Shown: positions 45,171 through 54,177 of the stretch, piece by piece
How positions within the stretch are numbered: position 1 is the first letter of the stretch
Layout of the letters: the number at the start of each line of letters is the position of its first letter
Source: Pseudomonas sp. CFBP 13711
Lineage (GTDB): Bacteria > Pseudomonadota > Gammaproteobacteria > Pseudomonadales > Pseudomonadaceae
Assembly (NCBI RefSeq): GCF_014842265.1
Contig: NZ_JACYVI010000001.1
Coordinates: 670,701 to 734,700 of the forward strand
DNA length: 64,000 nucleotides
Reading direction: 5' to 3'
The notes under the pieces: model-generated
Told to the model about the DNA's origin: nothing
The model's database searches: none
What the model saw: the letters and a program-made list of their open reading frames with translations, nothing else
Position numbers and translations under genes: made by a program

Positions 45171-46244
45171 CTATAACAACGGCGCCACCGTCGGTTCGTT
45201 CCGTGGCCACGCGTCCAGTACGGCCTTGAACAGGGTCGCCAGCGGAATCGCAAAGAAAATCCCCCAGAACCCCCATAGCCCTCCGAACAACAGCACGGCG
45301 CAGATGATCGCGACCGGGTGCAAGCTCACGGTCTGGGAGAACAGCAGCGGCACCAGCACATTGCCGTCCAGGGTCTGGATAATGCCGTGGACCACCATCA
45401 GATAGATGAACTGATCGCTCCAGCCCCACTGGAACAGCGCGATGAACGCCACCGGCACCGTCACCACGACTGCGCCCACGTACGGCACGACCACCGAAAT
45501 CCCCACCAGCATCGCCAGCAACGCCGAGTAATTCAGCCCCATGGTCACGAAGGCGATGTACGTCACCCCGCCACAGATGAAGATCTCAATGACCTTGCCG
45601 CGAATGTAGTTGGCGATCTGCCGATTCATTTCCTCGGCCACATGGGTAATCAGCGTACGTTCCCGGGGCAGATAGCCCCTCGCCCAACGGCTGATCATCC
45701 GACGATCCTTGAGGAAGAAGAACACCAGGATCGGCACCAGCACCAGGTAGATCATCATGTTGACCAACAGCGGCAAGCTGGACAGGGAAAACGTCAGCGC
45801 CCATTGCCCGAACTTTCCGACCTCGCCGCGCGCCACTTCGATGGCCTGCAGGACCTGTTCGTCCGACACCAGATGCGGATAACGCTCCGGCAGCAGCAAC
45901 AGCAACGACTGCCACTTGGCGAGCATGCCGGGCAATTCGTTGAACAAGGTGATGAGCTGTCGCCACAGCAGTGGGACCAGAACCAGCAAAAACAGCGCCA
46001 GCGCCCCCATGAATAACGCGAAGACCAGTCCGACTGCGCCACCTTCCGGGACCCGCAGGCGTTCAAGCAGGTTGACCAACCCCTGCATCAGAAAGGCGAG
46101 CACCAGTCCGGCCAGCACCGGGGCAAGCATGCCGCCGAGGGTGAGAACAACGGTAAATCCGAGAACCAACAGCACTGCCAGCACTACCGCTTCCTCGTCG
46201 GAAAAGTAGCGCTGTATCCAGTCGCGAAGCACTTTGAACATCAA
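45171..46244 (-). CDS. AI-2E family transporter / PerM-like permease
   Basis: A 357-residue polytopic inner-membrane protein. Hydrophobic helices are clear at about 18-58 (two), 68-90, 150-170, 210-260 and 285-340. The family signature is the GGLVGGLWGFWGIFFAIPLA-like stretch near the end. Relatives are annotated as PerM permeases or autoinducer-2 exporters; activity is not proven for this branch. Convergent with bcp. Confidence 0.85.
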   Translation of the reverse strand: MMFKVLRDWIQRYFSDEEAVVLAVLLVLGFTVVLTLGGMLAPVLAGLVLAFLMQGLVNLLERLRVPEGGAVGLVFALFMGALALFLLVLVPLLWRQLITLFNELPGMLAKWQSLLLLLPERYPHLVSDEQVLQAIEVARGEVGKFGQWALTFSLSSLPLLVNMMIYLVLVPILVFFFLKDRRMISRWARGYLPRERTLITHVAEEMNRQIANYIRGKVIEIFICGGVTYIAFVTMGLNYSALLAMLVGISVVVPYVGAVVVTVPVAFIALFQWGWSDQFIYLMVVHGIIQTLDGNVLVPLLFSQTVSLHPVAIICAVLLFGGLWGFWGIFFAIPLATLFKAVLDAWPRNEPTVAPLL

Positions 46245-46278
46245 GAATCCTAAGGGGGTTGCGAGGGGTCAGAAACGC

Positions 46279-46530
46279 TCAGGCCTTGCGTAGCCAATAC
46301 CGATAAATGCCGTCAGCGTTTTCTTCGTGGAGCAGCACGTGCCCGGCCAGTTTTGCGAAGGTACGGAAGTCGCGCTGCGAGCCTGCATCGGTGGCCGTCA
46401 CTTTGAGGACCGCGCCGCTGGCCAGACGATTGAGTTCCATCTTGGCCTTGAGCAAGGGAAGCGGGCAGTTGAGGCCGCTGGCGTCGAGCTCTGCATCGCA
46501 GGGTGCGGGGTGTCCTACAGCGTCAGACAT
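46279..46530 (-). CDS. TusA-family sulfur carrier-like protein
   Basis: 83 residues from ATG 46530 (GGAGAG upstream). The family CPxP motif is visible in LDASGLNCPLPLLKAKMELN with the sulfur-carrying Cys in CPLP. The rest matches the two-layer fold with VTATDAGSQRDF and HEENADGIYRYWL. True TusA shuttles sulfur for tRNA thiolation; this copy sits beside perM and may act in other sulfur transfer. Confidence 0.87.
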   Translation of the reverse strand: MSDAVGHPAPCDAELDASGLNCPLPLLKAKMELNRLASGAVLKVTATDAGSQRDFRTFAKLAGHVLLHEENADGIYRYWLRKA

Positions 46531-46676
46531 CGTTTCTCTCCGGATAGACACATCCGCCCTCGCATAAAAGCAGTCAGGCGGAAGAACATTCTTACAAGTT
46601 TTCCAGAATACCCCACTCTGGTCAGCAAGCCATCGAGCCAGCTACAGTGGCGCCTTTCTGCCCCAGAGTTTCGTGC

Positions 46677-48113
46677 ATGAATTTTTTGCGCCCCACGCTG
46701 CTGACCCTCGCATGCCTGCTGGCAGCGCCGAGCTTCGCAGAAGATGACCTGCCCTCCCTCGGCGACGCGAGTTCATCCATCGTTTCTCCCCAGCAAGAAC
46801 ATGACCTGGGGCGTGCCTGGCTCGGGCTGCTGCGCTCTGAAGTGGCGCAGCTGTCCGACCCGCTGCTCAAGGACTTCGTCGAGTCCTCGGTCTACCGGCT
46901 GGCCGAAACCAGCCAGGTGCAGGACCGCCGGCTCGAATTCATTCTGATCAACACGCCGGAGATCAACGCCTTCGCAGCGCCCGGCGGGATCATCGGGGTC
47001 AACGGCGGGTTGTTCCTCCATGCCGAGACCGAAGGCGAATACGCCGCGGTCCTCGCCCACGAATTGGCTCACTTGTCGCAACGGCACTTCGCCAGGGGCG
47101 TGCAGGCGCAGCAGCGCATGCAAGTGCCGGTGATGGCGGCGATGCTCGCCGGTATTGTCATGGCCGCAGCGGGCGCGGGGGATGCGGGGATTGCCGCGAT
47201 TGCCGGCACCCAGGCCGCCGCGATTCAGGAGCAGGCGCGGTTCTCCCGGCAAAACGAAGCAGAAGCCGACCGCATCGGCATTCTCAATCTGGAAAAGGCC
47301 GGCTACGATCCGCGCAACATGCCCACCATGTTCGAGCGGTTGGCGCGCCAGTATCGCTATGACGCCAAGCCACCGGAATTCCTGATGAGCCACCCGGTGA
47401 CCGAATCCCGTATTGCCGACACGCGCAACCGCGCCGAGCAAGCCAAGCCCGGCGGCAAGGAAGACAGCCCTGCGTATCAACTGATGCGCGCACGCACCGT
47501 GCTGATATACGAAGAAACCCCGGGCATGGCGGCCAAGCGTTTCCGTGCGCAACTGGCCGAGAACCCGAAAAACGATGCGGCTCGCTACGGTCTGGCACTG
47601 GCCCAGACCAAAGCGGGTCAGCTGAATGAGGGCCGCGAGACGCTGAAGCCCCTGCTCGACAAGGCGCCGGACAACATTCCCTACAACCTCGCCGCCGTGA
47701 ATCTGGACATCTCCAACAATCGCCTGCCCGATGCTCAACAGCGGGTGGACCGGATGTTGAACCTGTACCCGGACAACTACCCGCTCAATCAGGCGAAAGT
47801 CGACGTCCTGCTCAAGCAGTCCAAGGCGCCGGAAGCGCTGAAGTCTCTGGAGATTCTGTTGAAGAGCCGCCCGGACGATCCGGACATCTGGAATCAGGTG
47901 GCGGATACCCGTGGTTTGTCGGGCAACACCATCGGCCTGCACCAGGCCCGTGCCGAATACTTCGCGCTGATGGGCGATTTCAAGCAGGCGATTCAACAGC
48001 TTGAATTTGCCAAGCGACGGGCGAACAACAACTTCCAGCTGGCCTCACGCATCGACGCGCGGCAGCAGGAAATCATTGCTCAGGAGCGGGCGGTGAAGGA
48101 CATGATGAACTGA
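46677..48113 (+). CDS. M48 family periplasmic protease (BepA/YfgC-like) with TPR
   Basis: 478 residues from ATG 46677 with a signal peptide (LLTLACLLAAPSFA). The M48 zinc site is HELAHLSQRHF (H128, E129, H132) and the third ligand is in NEAEADRIG. The second half (about 265-478) is a TPR domain. This is the BepA architecture, a periplasmic chaperone-protease that promotes LptD assembly or degrades misfolded outer-membrane proteins. The start ATG at 46647 is rejected because it would lack a signal sequence at the right place. Confidence 0.88.
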   Translation: MNFLRPTLLTLACLLAAPSFAEDDLPSLGDASSSIVSPQQEHDLGRAWLGLLRSEVAQLSDPLLKDFVESSVYRLAETSQVQDRRLEFILINTPEINAFAAPGGIIGVNGGLFLHAETEGEYAAVLAHELAHLSQRHFARGVQAQQRMQVPVMAAMLAGIVMAAAGAGDAGIAAIAGTQAAAIQEQARFSRQNEAEADRIGILNLEKAGYDPRNMPTMFERLARQYRYDAKPPEFLMSHPVTESRIADTRNRAEQAKPGGKEDSPAYQLMRARTVLIYEETPGMAAKRFRAQLAENPKNDAARYGLALAQTKAGQLNEGRETLKPLLDKAPDNIPYNLAAVNLDISNNRLPDAQQRVDRMLNLYPDNYPLNQAKVDVLLKQSKAPEALKSLEILLKSRPDDPDIWNQVADTRGLSGNTIGLHQARAEYFALMGDFKQAIQQLEFAKRRANNNFQLASRIDARQQEIIAQERAVKDMMN

Positions 48114-48114
48114 A

Positions 48115-48185
48115 GTCAGCTACAAGCGGCAAGCCATAAGCTGCAAGGTGGAACGCAGCAAATCGGCTTGCCGCTTGCCGCTGTG
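48115..48185. repeat. REP-type inverted repeat, possible shared terminator
   Basis: AAGCGGCAAGCC (48124-48135) pairs perfectly with GGCTTGCCGCTT (48165-48176). The AAGCGGCAAGC core also occurs in the repeat at 17801-17903. It lies between convergent protease and nadA genes. Confidence 0.8.
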
Positions 48186-48187
48186 AA

Positions 48188-49246
48188 TCAGGCGTTACCA
48201 GAGCTCTTCATCCGTGCCGCCTGGGTAAAGTCGAGCATGCGCTGCAACGGCCGAACGGCGTGAGGGATAACCGCCGGGTCGACGAAGATTTCGTTGGTAC
48301 CTTCGCGCAAACACTGAAGCGTGCGCGCCAGCGTGTTCATCGCCATCCACGGGCAATGGGCGCAACTGCGGCATGCGGCGCCATTACCTGCGGTCGGTGC
48401 CTCAATGAAGACCTTGTCCGGGCACAGCTGCTGCATCTTGTAGAAGATGCCGCGATCGGTGGCGACGATGAAGGTGGTGTTCGGCAGCGTTTGTGCGGCC
48501 TTGATCAACTGGCTGGTGGAGCCCACGGCGTCAGCCAGATCGATGACCGACTCGGGGGACTCCGGGTGCACCAGAATGGCAGCGTCCGGGTACAACGCTT
48601 TCATGTCCTCAAGCTGCCGGGACTTGAATTCCTCGTGCACGATGCAGGCGCCGTCCCACAGCAGCATGTCGGCCCCGGTTTCGCGCTGGATGTAACGGCC
48701 CAGATGCTTGTCGGGCGCCCAGATGATTTTCTCGCCGTTGTCCATCAGGCTCTCGACGATCTCCAACGCACAGCTGGACGTCACCACCCAATCAGCACGG
48801 GCTTTTACAGCGGCTGAGGTATTGGCGTAAACCACCACGGTACGCTCGGGATGCTGATCGCAGAACGCAGCGAACTCGTCGACCGGGCAACCAAGGTCCA
48901 GCGAGCAGGTAGCCTCAAGGGTTGGCATCAGAATGCGTTTTTCGGGAGTGAGGATTTTTGCGGTTTCACCCATGAAACGCACCCCGGCCACCAAAACGGT
49001 TTTCGCCGGATGGTTTTTGCCGAATCGCGCCATCTCCAGAGAATCCGAAACGCAACCGCCGGTTTCTTCCGCCAGCGCCTGAATCACCGGATCGCAGTAG
49101 TAGTGAGCGACCAGCACAGCGTCCTGAGCCTTGAGCTCGGCGGCGATCAAACGGCGGTACTCAGCCTCCTCTTCCGGGCTCAGGGTTTTGGGCTGTTTGG
49201 CGTCCAGGTGCGCTTGGACCAGAAGGCGTTCGGAGATGTGTGTCAT
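48188..49246 (-). CDS. nadA: Quinolinate synthase A
   Basis: 352 residues; condenses iminoaspartate and dihydroxyacetone phosphate for NAD synthesis. The cluster cysteines are visible in [26 protein letters not shown] and [24 protein letters not shown] and [14 protein letters not shown] are standard for NadA. Cytosolic Fe-S enzyme. Single gene here; nadB is elsewhere. Confidence 0.94.
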   Translation of the reverse strand: MTHISERLLVQAHLDAKQPKTLSPEEEAEYRRLIAAELKAQDAVLVAHYYCDPVIQALAEETGGCVSDSLEMARFGKNHPAKTVLVAGVRFMGETAKILTPEKRILMPTLEATCSLDLGCPVDEFAAFCDQHPERTVVVYANTSAAVKARADWVVTSSCALEIVESLMDNGEKIIWAPDKHLGRYIQRETGADMLLWDGACIVHEEFKSRQLEDMKALYPDAAILVHPESPESVIDLADAVGSTSQLIKAAQTLPNTTFIVATDRGIFYKMQQLCPDKVFIEAPTAGNGAACRSCAHCPWMAMNTLARTLQCLREGTNEIFVDPAVIPHAVRPLQRMLDFTQAARMKSSGNA

Positions 49247-49500
49247 GTCGGTGGACCTGAATGCGCGTACGGACGGAAGGTCCGCATGATAGAAAACGGC
49301 CGGGAAGTTAGCACGGGATCTGTTGAGCGATCACTTACCGGCAGTCACCGACTGCCGATCTTCAGCCGTCATGTTGGCGTTCCGGACGCCGCGAGACCGT
49401 CTCGCAATCGGGCGGAACGACCCACCCGCGAAAGCCTCGAACCCTCAAGTTAGCCATTCAATGGCAGAATCTGCGCCACTGGACAGTTTTGGAGACCCTC

Positions 49501-51360
49501 ATGCTGCGCGTATTTGAACGACGGCTCGACCCCTTCCCACCCGACGAAGCACCGCCGCCACCCGTAGGTCTGGCGCGTTTTCTGTGGGCCTGCACCCGTG
49601 GAGCGCGTGGCTATATCCTCGCCCTTGCGGTGCTCAGCGCCTGTGTATCGCTTTACGAAGCCTGGCTCTTCTCGTTCCTCGGGCAAGTGGTCGACCTGCT
49701 CTCGACCTGGAAGGACGGCGGCGCCACCGCGGGCGAGGAAAGTCGAGCGCTGTGGGGCATCGGCATTGTGCTGGTGATCAGCATCGGGCTGGTGGCCATG
49801 CGCACGATGGTTCAGCACCAGGTGCTGGCGATCAACCTGCCGCTGCGGCTGCGCTGGGATTTTCACCGACTGATGCTGCGGCAAAGCCTGTCGTTCTTCT
49901 CAGACGAGTTCTCCGGTCGGGTCACCACCAAGGTGATGCAGACCGCGCTGGCGGTGCGAGACGTGCTGTTCACCCTGATCGAAATCGCGCCCGGCATCGG
50001 CGTTTATTTCATCGCGATCATCGCGCTGGCCGGCGGTTTCGCCTTGAAGCTGATGCTGCCGTTCATGGCCTGGATCGTATTGTTCGGCCTGGCCATGCTG
50101 TACTTCGTGCCGCGCCTGGGCAAAGTCGGTCAGGAGCAGGCCAACGCGCGGTCGTCGATGACCGGGCGGATCTCCGATGCATACACCAACATCACCACGG
50201 TGAAGCTGTTCTCCCACTCCAAACGCGAAGCGCAGTTTGCGCGTGCGGCGATGGAGGACTTCAAGCAGACCGGCTTTCGCCAAATGCGTCTGGTGAGCCA
50301 GTTCGAGATCGTCAATCAGGCACTGGTCGTCGCGCTGATTCTGGGCGCAGGCGGTTATGCCCTGTGGCTGTGGCATCAGGGTGACGTCGGCACCGGCGCG
50401 GTGGCCGCGATTACCGCCATGGCGCTGCGCATCAATGGCATGTCCCACTGGATCATGTGGCAGATGACCTCGCTGTTCGAGAACATCGGCACGGTGCAGG
50501 ACGGCATGGCGACCCTGACTCAGGGCCCTAAAGTGCAGGACGCGCCGGATGCAGCCGTGTTGAAGACCACCGGCGGCGCCGTGACCTTTGACAACGTCAG
50601 CTTCAACTACAACGGCGAGCGTCAGGTGCTGGAGGGTTTGAATCTCGCCATCCGCCCCGGCGAGAAGATCGGGCTGGTCGGACGTTCAGGCGCCGGCAAA
50701 TCCACGCTGATCAATCTGCTGCTGCGCTTCTATGACGTGGACAGCGGCGAGATTCGCATCGATGGGCAGAACATCAGGCAGGTCACGCAAGACAGCCTGC
50801 GCAGCGCCATCGGCATGGTCACGCAAGATACGTCGCTGCTGCATCGGTCCATTCGCGACAACATCGCGTATGGCCGACCTGATGCCACCGATGAGGAAAT
50901 CCACACCGCTGCGGCCAACGCCCAGGCCGACGGCTTCATCAGCCAGCTTAGCGACAAGCATGGTCACAGCGGCTACGACACGCTGGTGGGTGAGCGCGGC
51001 ATCAAGCTGTCGGGCGGCCAGCGCCAACGGGTCGCCATTGCTCGCGTGATGCTGAAGAACGCGCCGATCCTGCTGCTGGACGAAGCCACCAGCGCCCTGG
51101 ATTCGGAAGTCGAAGTGGCGATTCAGGAAAGCCTCGACGAAATGATGAAAGGCAAAACCGTCATTGCCATCGCCCACCGGCTGTCGACCATTGCGGCCAT
51201 GGACCGGCTCATCGTGATGGACGACGGGCGCATCATCGAACAAGGCACCCACTCTGAACTGCTCAGCAAGAACGGCACGTACGCGCGGCTGTGGCATCAC
51301 CAGAGCGGCGGGTTTCTGGGCGAAGATCAGGGGGTGCCTGAAGCGGTGGATCAGGTTTAG
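49501..51360 (+). CDS. ABC transporter, fused permease-ATPase (exporter type)
   Basis: 619 residues from ATG 49501 (TGGAGA upstream; the apparent extension is a TTG). The N-terminal half has six membrane helices between about residues 35 and 320. The ATPase shows Walker A GRSGAGKST (394-402), the signature LSGGQRQRVAIARVM, Walker B LLLDEATSALD and an H-loop in AIAHRLSTI. It is an MsbA/MDR-like half transporter. The substrate is unknown; no periplasmic partner is adjacent. Confidence 0.9.
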   Translation: MLRVFERRLDPFPPDEAPPPPVGLARFLWACTRGARGYILALAVLSACVSLYEAWLFSFLGQVVDLLSTWKDGGATAGEESRALWGIGIVLVISIGLVAMRTMVQHQVLAINLPLRLRWDFHRLMLRQSLSFFSDEFSGRVTTKVMQTALAVRDVLFTLIEIAPGIGVYFIAIIALAGGFALKLMLPFMAWIVLFGLAMLYFVPRLGKVGQEQANARSSMTGRISDAYTNITTVKLFSHSKREAQFARAAMEDFKQTGFRQMRLVSQFEIVNQALVVALILGAGGYALWLWHQGDVGTGAVAAITAMALRINGMSHWIMWQMTSLFENIGTVQDGMATLTQGPKVQDAPDAAVLKTTGGAVTFDNVSFNYNGERQVLEGLNLAIRPGEKIGLVGRSGAGKSTLINLLLRFYDVDSGEIRIDGQNIRQVTQDSLRSAIGMVTQDTSLLHRSIRDNIAYGRPDATDEEIHTAAANAQADGFISQLSDKHGHSGYDTLVGERGIKLSGGQRQRVAIARVMLKNAPILLLDEATSALDSEVEVAIQESLDEMMKGKTVIAIAHRLSTIAAMDRLIVMDDGRIIEQGTHSELLSKNGTYARLWHHQSGGFLGEDQGVPEAVDQV

Positions 51361-51468
51361 CGGGCAGGCGCGCTTTATAACCGCAGCGACACGACGGCGA
51401 TGGGGCTTAAAGCTGTCGTGTCGAGCCGGGCCCCGCCGACACACGACCACATCGTCCATCAGAATCCG

Positions 51469-51488
51469 CTAGTAGACCGACTTACTAG
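51469..51488. promoter_or_regulatory. Operator of the TetR gene
   Basis: CTAGTA (51469-51474) and TACTAG (51483-51488) form a palindrome with TAGACC inside, 17 bp before the TetR start. It resembles the TAGACC/GGTCTA half-sites of the two downstream operators and of E. coli NemR boxes. Confidence 0.6.
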
Positions 51489-51505
51489 GATGTATTCTCC
51501 GAGCC

Positions 51506-52108
51506 ATGAATACTCCCCAAACACGTGGTTCATCTGATGTCCGTCAAGGAATCCTCGACGTCGGCCAACGCATCATGGCCGCCAAGGGGTATTCCGGCGT
51601 AGGCCTGAACGAAATTCTGGCCGCGGCGGGCGTGCCGAAAGGCTCCTTCTATCATTACTTCGGTTCCAAGGATGCCTTCGGCGAGGCGTTGCTTGAGCAC
51701 TACTTCGACGACTACCTCGCGGATATTGATCGCATCCTCGGCGAGCCCGGCCTGCCCATGGGCGAGCGCCTGATGAGTTACTGGCGGGTCTGGCAAGACA
51801 CCCAGTCGTTCCAGGAATGCCAGGGCAAGTGCCTCGCCGTGAAGCTCGGCGTTGAAGTGGCCGATCTGTCGGAAACCATGCGCGCCGTGCTCAAGCGCGG
51901 CACGGCCGGGATTACCGACCGGCTCGGCAGCGCGATTGAGGCTGGCATTGCCGACGGCTCGCTGCCCGCCTGCGAGAACCCTTACGCCGTTGCGCAAAGC
52001 CTGTACCAGCTTTGGGTCGGCGCCAGTGTGATGGTCAAGATCGAAAGAAGCCTCGCGCCCTTCGAAACAGCCATGGCAACCACGCGCGTGATTCTGCGCC
52101 TGACCTGA
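51506..52108 (+). CDS. TetR/AcrR family repressor (NemR-like)
   Basis: 200 residues. The N-terminal HTH is in GVGLNEILAAAGVPKGSFYHYFGSK, the classical TetR pattern. The ligand domain includes Cys residues (ECQGKCLAVK) near residue 107-112; reactive cysteines in this position would suit sensing electrophiles, as in NemR. It is followed on the same strand by an alpha/beta hydrolase and a DJ-1/PfpI protein whose promoters carry a shared palindrome. Electrophile sensing is inferred from context. Confidence 0.88.
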   Translation: MNTPQTRGSSDVRQGILDVGQRIMAAKGYSGVGLNEILAAAGVPKGSFYHYFGSKDAFGEALLEHYFDDYLADIDRILGEPGLPMGERLMSYWRVWQDTQSFQECQGKCLAVKLGVEVADLSETMRAVLKRGTAGITDRLGSAIEAGIADGSLPACENPYAVAQSLYQLWVGASVMVKIERSLAPFETAMATTRVILRLT

Positions 52109-52257
52109 TCAGCGCCCCGCAATGTCCCGCCGCTCTCTTTGTCTTCGTTCCTCTTCTGCATAGCGCCTGCCGGTCTCTCCAGACCGGCTTTATACCTTCG
52201 CCGCCTCCACTGCCAAGCACGTCAAAAAGGGCTCCTGAAATAATTTGAAAATACCTC

Positions 52258-52272
52258 TAGACGACTGGTCTA
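52258..52272. promoter_or_regulatory. Operator of the hydrolase gene
   Basis: TAGACGACTGGTCTA, a palindromic TAGAC/GTCTA site, 51 bp upstream of the hydrolase ATG and near-identical to the site at 53118-53132. Likely bound by the TetR protein at 51506. Confidence 0.7.
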
Positions 52273-52323
52273 CTCAGAGGTAAGGTGTACCCACATTAAC
52301 CCGCCACCACAAGGACTGACGTG

Positions 52324-53097
52324 ATGAAAACCAGAACAACGATCACCGCTCTCGCCACTGCCGTGACATTGCTCGCCGCCGCTGGATTCGCGTCAGCCCA
52401 AGACCGCCCTGCCGCTCCCCTGACCGCCAAGACTGTAGTGCTGGTCCACGGCGCTTTCGCCGACGGCTCCTCTTGGAACAAAGTGATTCCGCTGCTGGAA
52501 AAAGCCGGCCTCAATGTGGTGGCAGTGCAGAACCCGCTGGATTCCCTGGAAGGCGATGTCGCTGTCACCAACCGCGCCATTGCCGCTGCTCCAGGCCCGG
52601 TGGTTCTGGTGGGTCACTCCTGGGCTGGCGCGGTCATCACCGACGCTGGCGTCAACGACAAAGTCCGCTCGCTGGTCTACGTCGCCGCTTACGCCCCGGA
52701 TGATGGCCTGTCAGTATTCGATGCCTTTAAAGGCTATCCCGACATGCCCGGCCAGGCCTCCTTCGTCAAAGATGCAGACGGCTACGTGAAAGTCAGCGAC
52801 GAAGGCGTCGCCAAATTCTTCGCCCCTGATCTGCCCCGCGCCGAACAGAAACTCGTCGCCGCGACCCAAGGCGCGCTGAACATCAAAGCGCTGAGCCAGC
52901 CAATTCCCCACGCTGCCTGGCACAAGGTTCCTTCCTACTTTGTCGTGGCTACCCATGACCAAATCATCTCGCCACAACTGCAGCGCGATCAGGTGCAGCG
53001 CCTGCACGCCGATTCCATCGAAGTCCCTTCAAGCCACGTTGCGATGCTGGCCTATCCCAACGCCGTGGCTGACCTGATCATAAAAGCTGCCAAGTGA
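52324..53097 (+). CDS. Secreted alpha/beta hydrolase
   Basis: 257 residues from ATG 52324 (AAGGA upstream; a GTG three bases earlier is possible). Signal peptide TALATAVTLLAAAGFASA places it in the periplasm. The nucleophile is Ser99 in VLVGHSWAGAV, with oxyanion loop VLVHGAFADGSSW, and the catalytic His is in SSHVAMLAYP near the end. Resembles esterase/haloalkane-type hydrolases of the EstC/PHYH-like group. Transcribed from its own promoter with the TetR-type operator. Confidence 0.87.
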   Translation: MKTRTTITALATAVTLLAAAGFASAQDRPAAPLTAKTVVLVHGAFADGSSWNKVIPLLEKAGLNVVAVQNPLDSLEGDVAVTNRAIAAAPGPVVLVGHSWAGAVITDAGVNDKVRSLVYVAAYAPDDGLSVFDAFKGYPDMPGQASFVKDADGYVKVSDEGVAKFFAPDLPRAEQKLVAATQGALNIKALSQPIPHAAWHKVPSYFVVATHDQIISPQLQRDQVQRLHADSIEVPSSHVAMLAYPNAVADLIIKAAK

Positions 53098-53117
53098 ATT
53101 TCGTTTTGCCGCTGAAC

Positions 53118-53132
53118 TAGACGACTAGTCTA
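53118..53132. promoter_or_regulatory. Operator of the DJ-1/PfpI gene
   Basis: TAGACGACTAGTCTA, an almost perfect palindrome, one base different from 52258-52272. It lies 74 bp before the DJ-1/PfpI start. Two intact copies in front of two genes support a small regulon. Confidence 0.7.
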
Positions 53133-53206
53133 TTAATCCAAGTGAATGACGCTTTACCTTTTGGCTGCCCGGCAGTCTCAAACCTAAATCGAAAAGGAAA
53201 TACCCG

Positions 53207-53896
53207 ATGAAAGTTCTTATGGTTCTGACTTCCCACGACACCCTCGGCAACACCGGCCGTCCTACCGGCTTCTGGCTGGAAGAACTGGCCGCGCCCTACT
53301 ACGCGTTCAGCGACATCAACGCCGAAATCGTTCTGGCGTCGCCACAAGGCGGTCAGCCTCCGCTGGACCCGAAGAGCAATGAGCCTGACTTCCAGACCGA
53401 CCTGACCCGTCGCTTCGAGAAAGACGAAACCGCCAAAGCCCTGCTCGCCAATACCGTCCGCCTCGACAGCGTGTCCCAGGCAGATTTCGACGCTGTGTTC
53501 TACCCTGGCGGCCATGGCCCGCTGTGGGATCTGGCTGAAGACAAAAATTCCGTCCAACTCATCGAGTCGTTCATCGCCGCCAACAAGCCCGTCGCTGTCG
53601 TATGTCACGCCCCTGGCGTGCTGCGCCACGTGAAGAACGCCGACGGCACGCCGCTGGTTAAAGGCAAGACGGTCACCGGCTTTGCCAACAGCGAGGAAGA
53701 AGCCGTCGGCCTGACCAACGTGGTGCCTTTCCTGGTGGAAGACGAGCTGAAATCACTGGGCGGCGTCTACTCCAAAGGTCCGGACTGGGGCTCGTACGTC
53801 CTCACCGATGGTCTGCTGATCACCGGCCAGAACCCTGCTTCGTCTGGTCCTGCGGCAGACGTGCTGATCAAGGCACTGCAGAACAAGTCGGCCTGA
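53207..53896 (+). CDS. DJ-1/PfpI (type 1 glutamine amidotransferase-like) protein
   Basis: A 229-residue DJ-1/PfpI-fold protein. The nucleophile is Cys133 with His134 (VAVVCHAPGVLR), the supporting Glu is in GFWLEELAAP, and VFYPGGHGPLWDL is the family oxyanion stretch. Members close to this sequence are often annotated as glyoxalase III or aldehyde-detoxifying proteins, which fits the electrophile-type operator. AAAAGGAAA precedes the ATG. Confidence 0.9.
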   Translation: MKVLMVLTSHDTLGNTGRPTGFWLEELAAPYYAFSDINAEIVLASPQGGQPPLDPKSNEPDFQTDLTRRFEKDETAKALLANTVRLDSVSQADFDAVFYPGGHGPLWDLAEDKNSVQLIESFIAANKPVAVVCHAPGVLRHVKNADGTPLVKGKTVTGFANSEEEAVGLTNVVPFLVEDELKSLGGVYSKGPDWGSYVLTDGLLITGQNPASSGPAADVLIKALQNKSA

Positions 53897-53908
53897 TCAC
53901 CGCCCGGC

Positions 53909-53932
53909 GCGAGGGGTGTTCGCACCCCTCGC
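53909..53932. terminator. Terminator-like hairpin after the DJ-1/PfpI gene
   Basis: GCGAGGGGTG and CACCCCTCGC form a perfect 10-bp stem closed by a TTCG tetraloop, 12 bp after the stop. The T run is weak. Confidence 0.7.
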
Positions 53933-53999
53933 CGCTTCTCACCTTCGCACCGAGATAACCGCCATGAACTGGTAATGAACGGATTCAACCCGACCCCAG

Positions 54000-54018
54000 G
54001 CCCGACTTTATGTCGGGC
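54000..54018 (+). terminator. Second terminator-like hairpin
   Basis: GCCCGAC / GTCGGGC with a 5-nt loop followed by TTTGTCGTTT; a second stop signal between the DJ-1/PfpI gene and the RTX gene. Confidence 0.65.
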
Positions 54019-54177
54019 TTTGTCGTTTCTGGACCGAGACGAATAATCAAACAAACGCGGCTTTGACGGGTCTACCACGCCAATGGCCGGCATTGATGAA
54101 CGCTCACGATGCCTGTTGTAACTGGATCTGCCGTCCACGGAGGCCGCAGTGCCAAACCTTTTATAGCGAGAAAAAAA

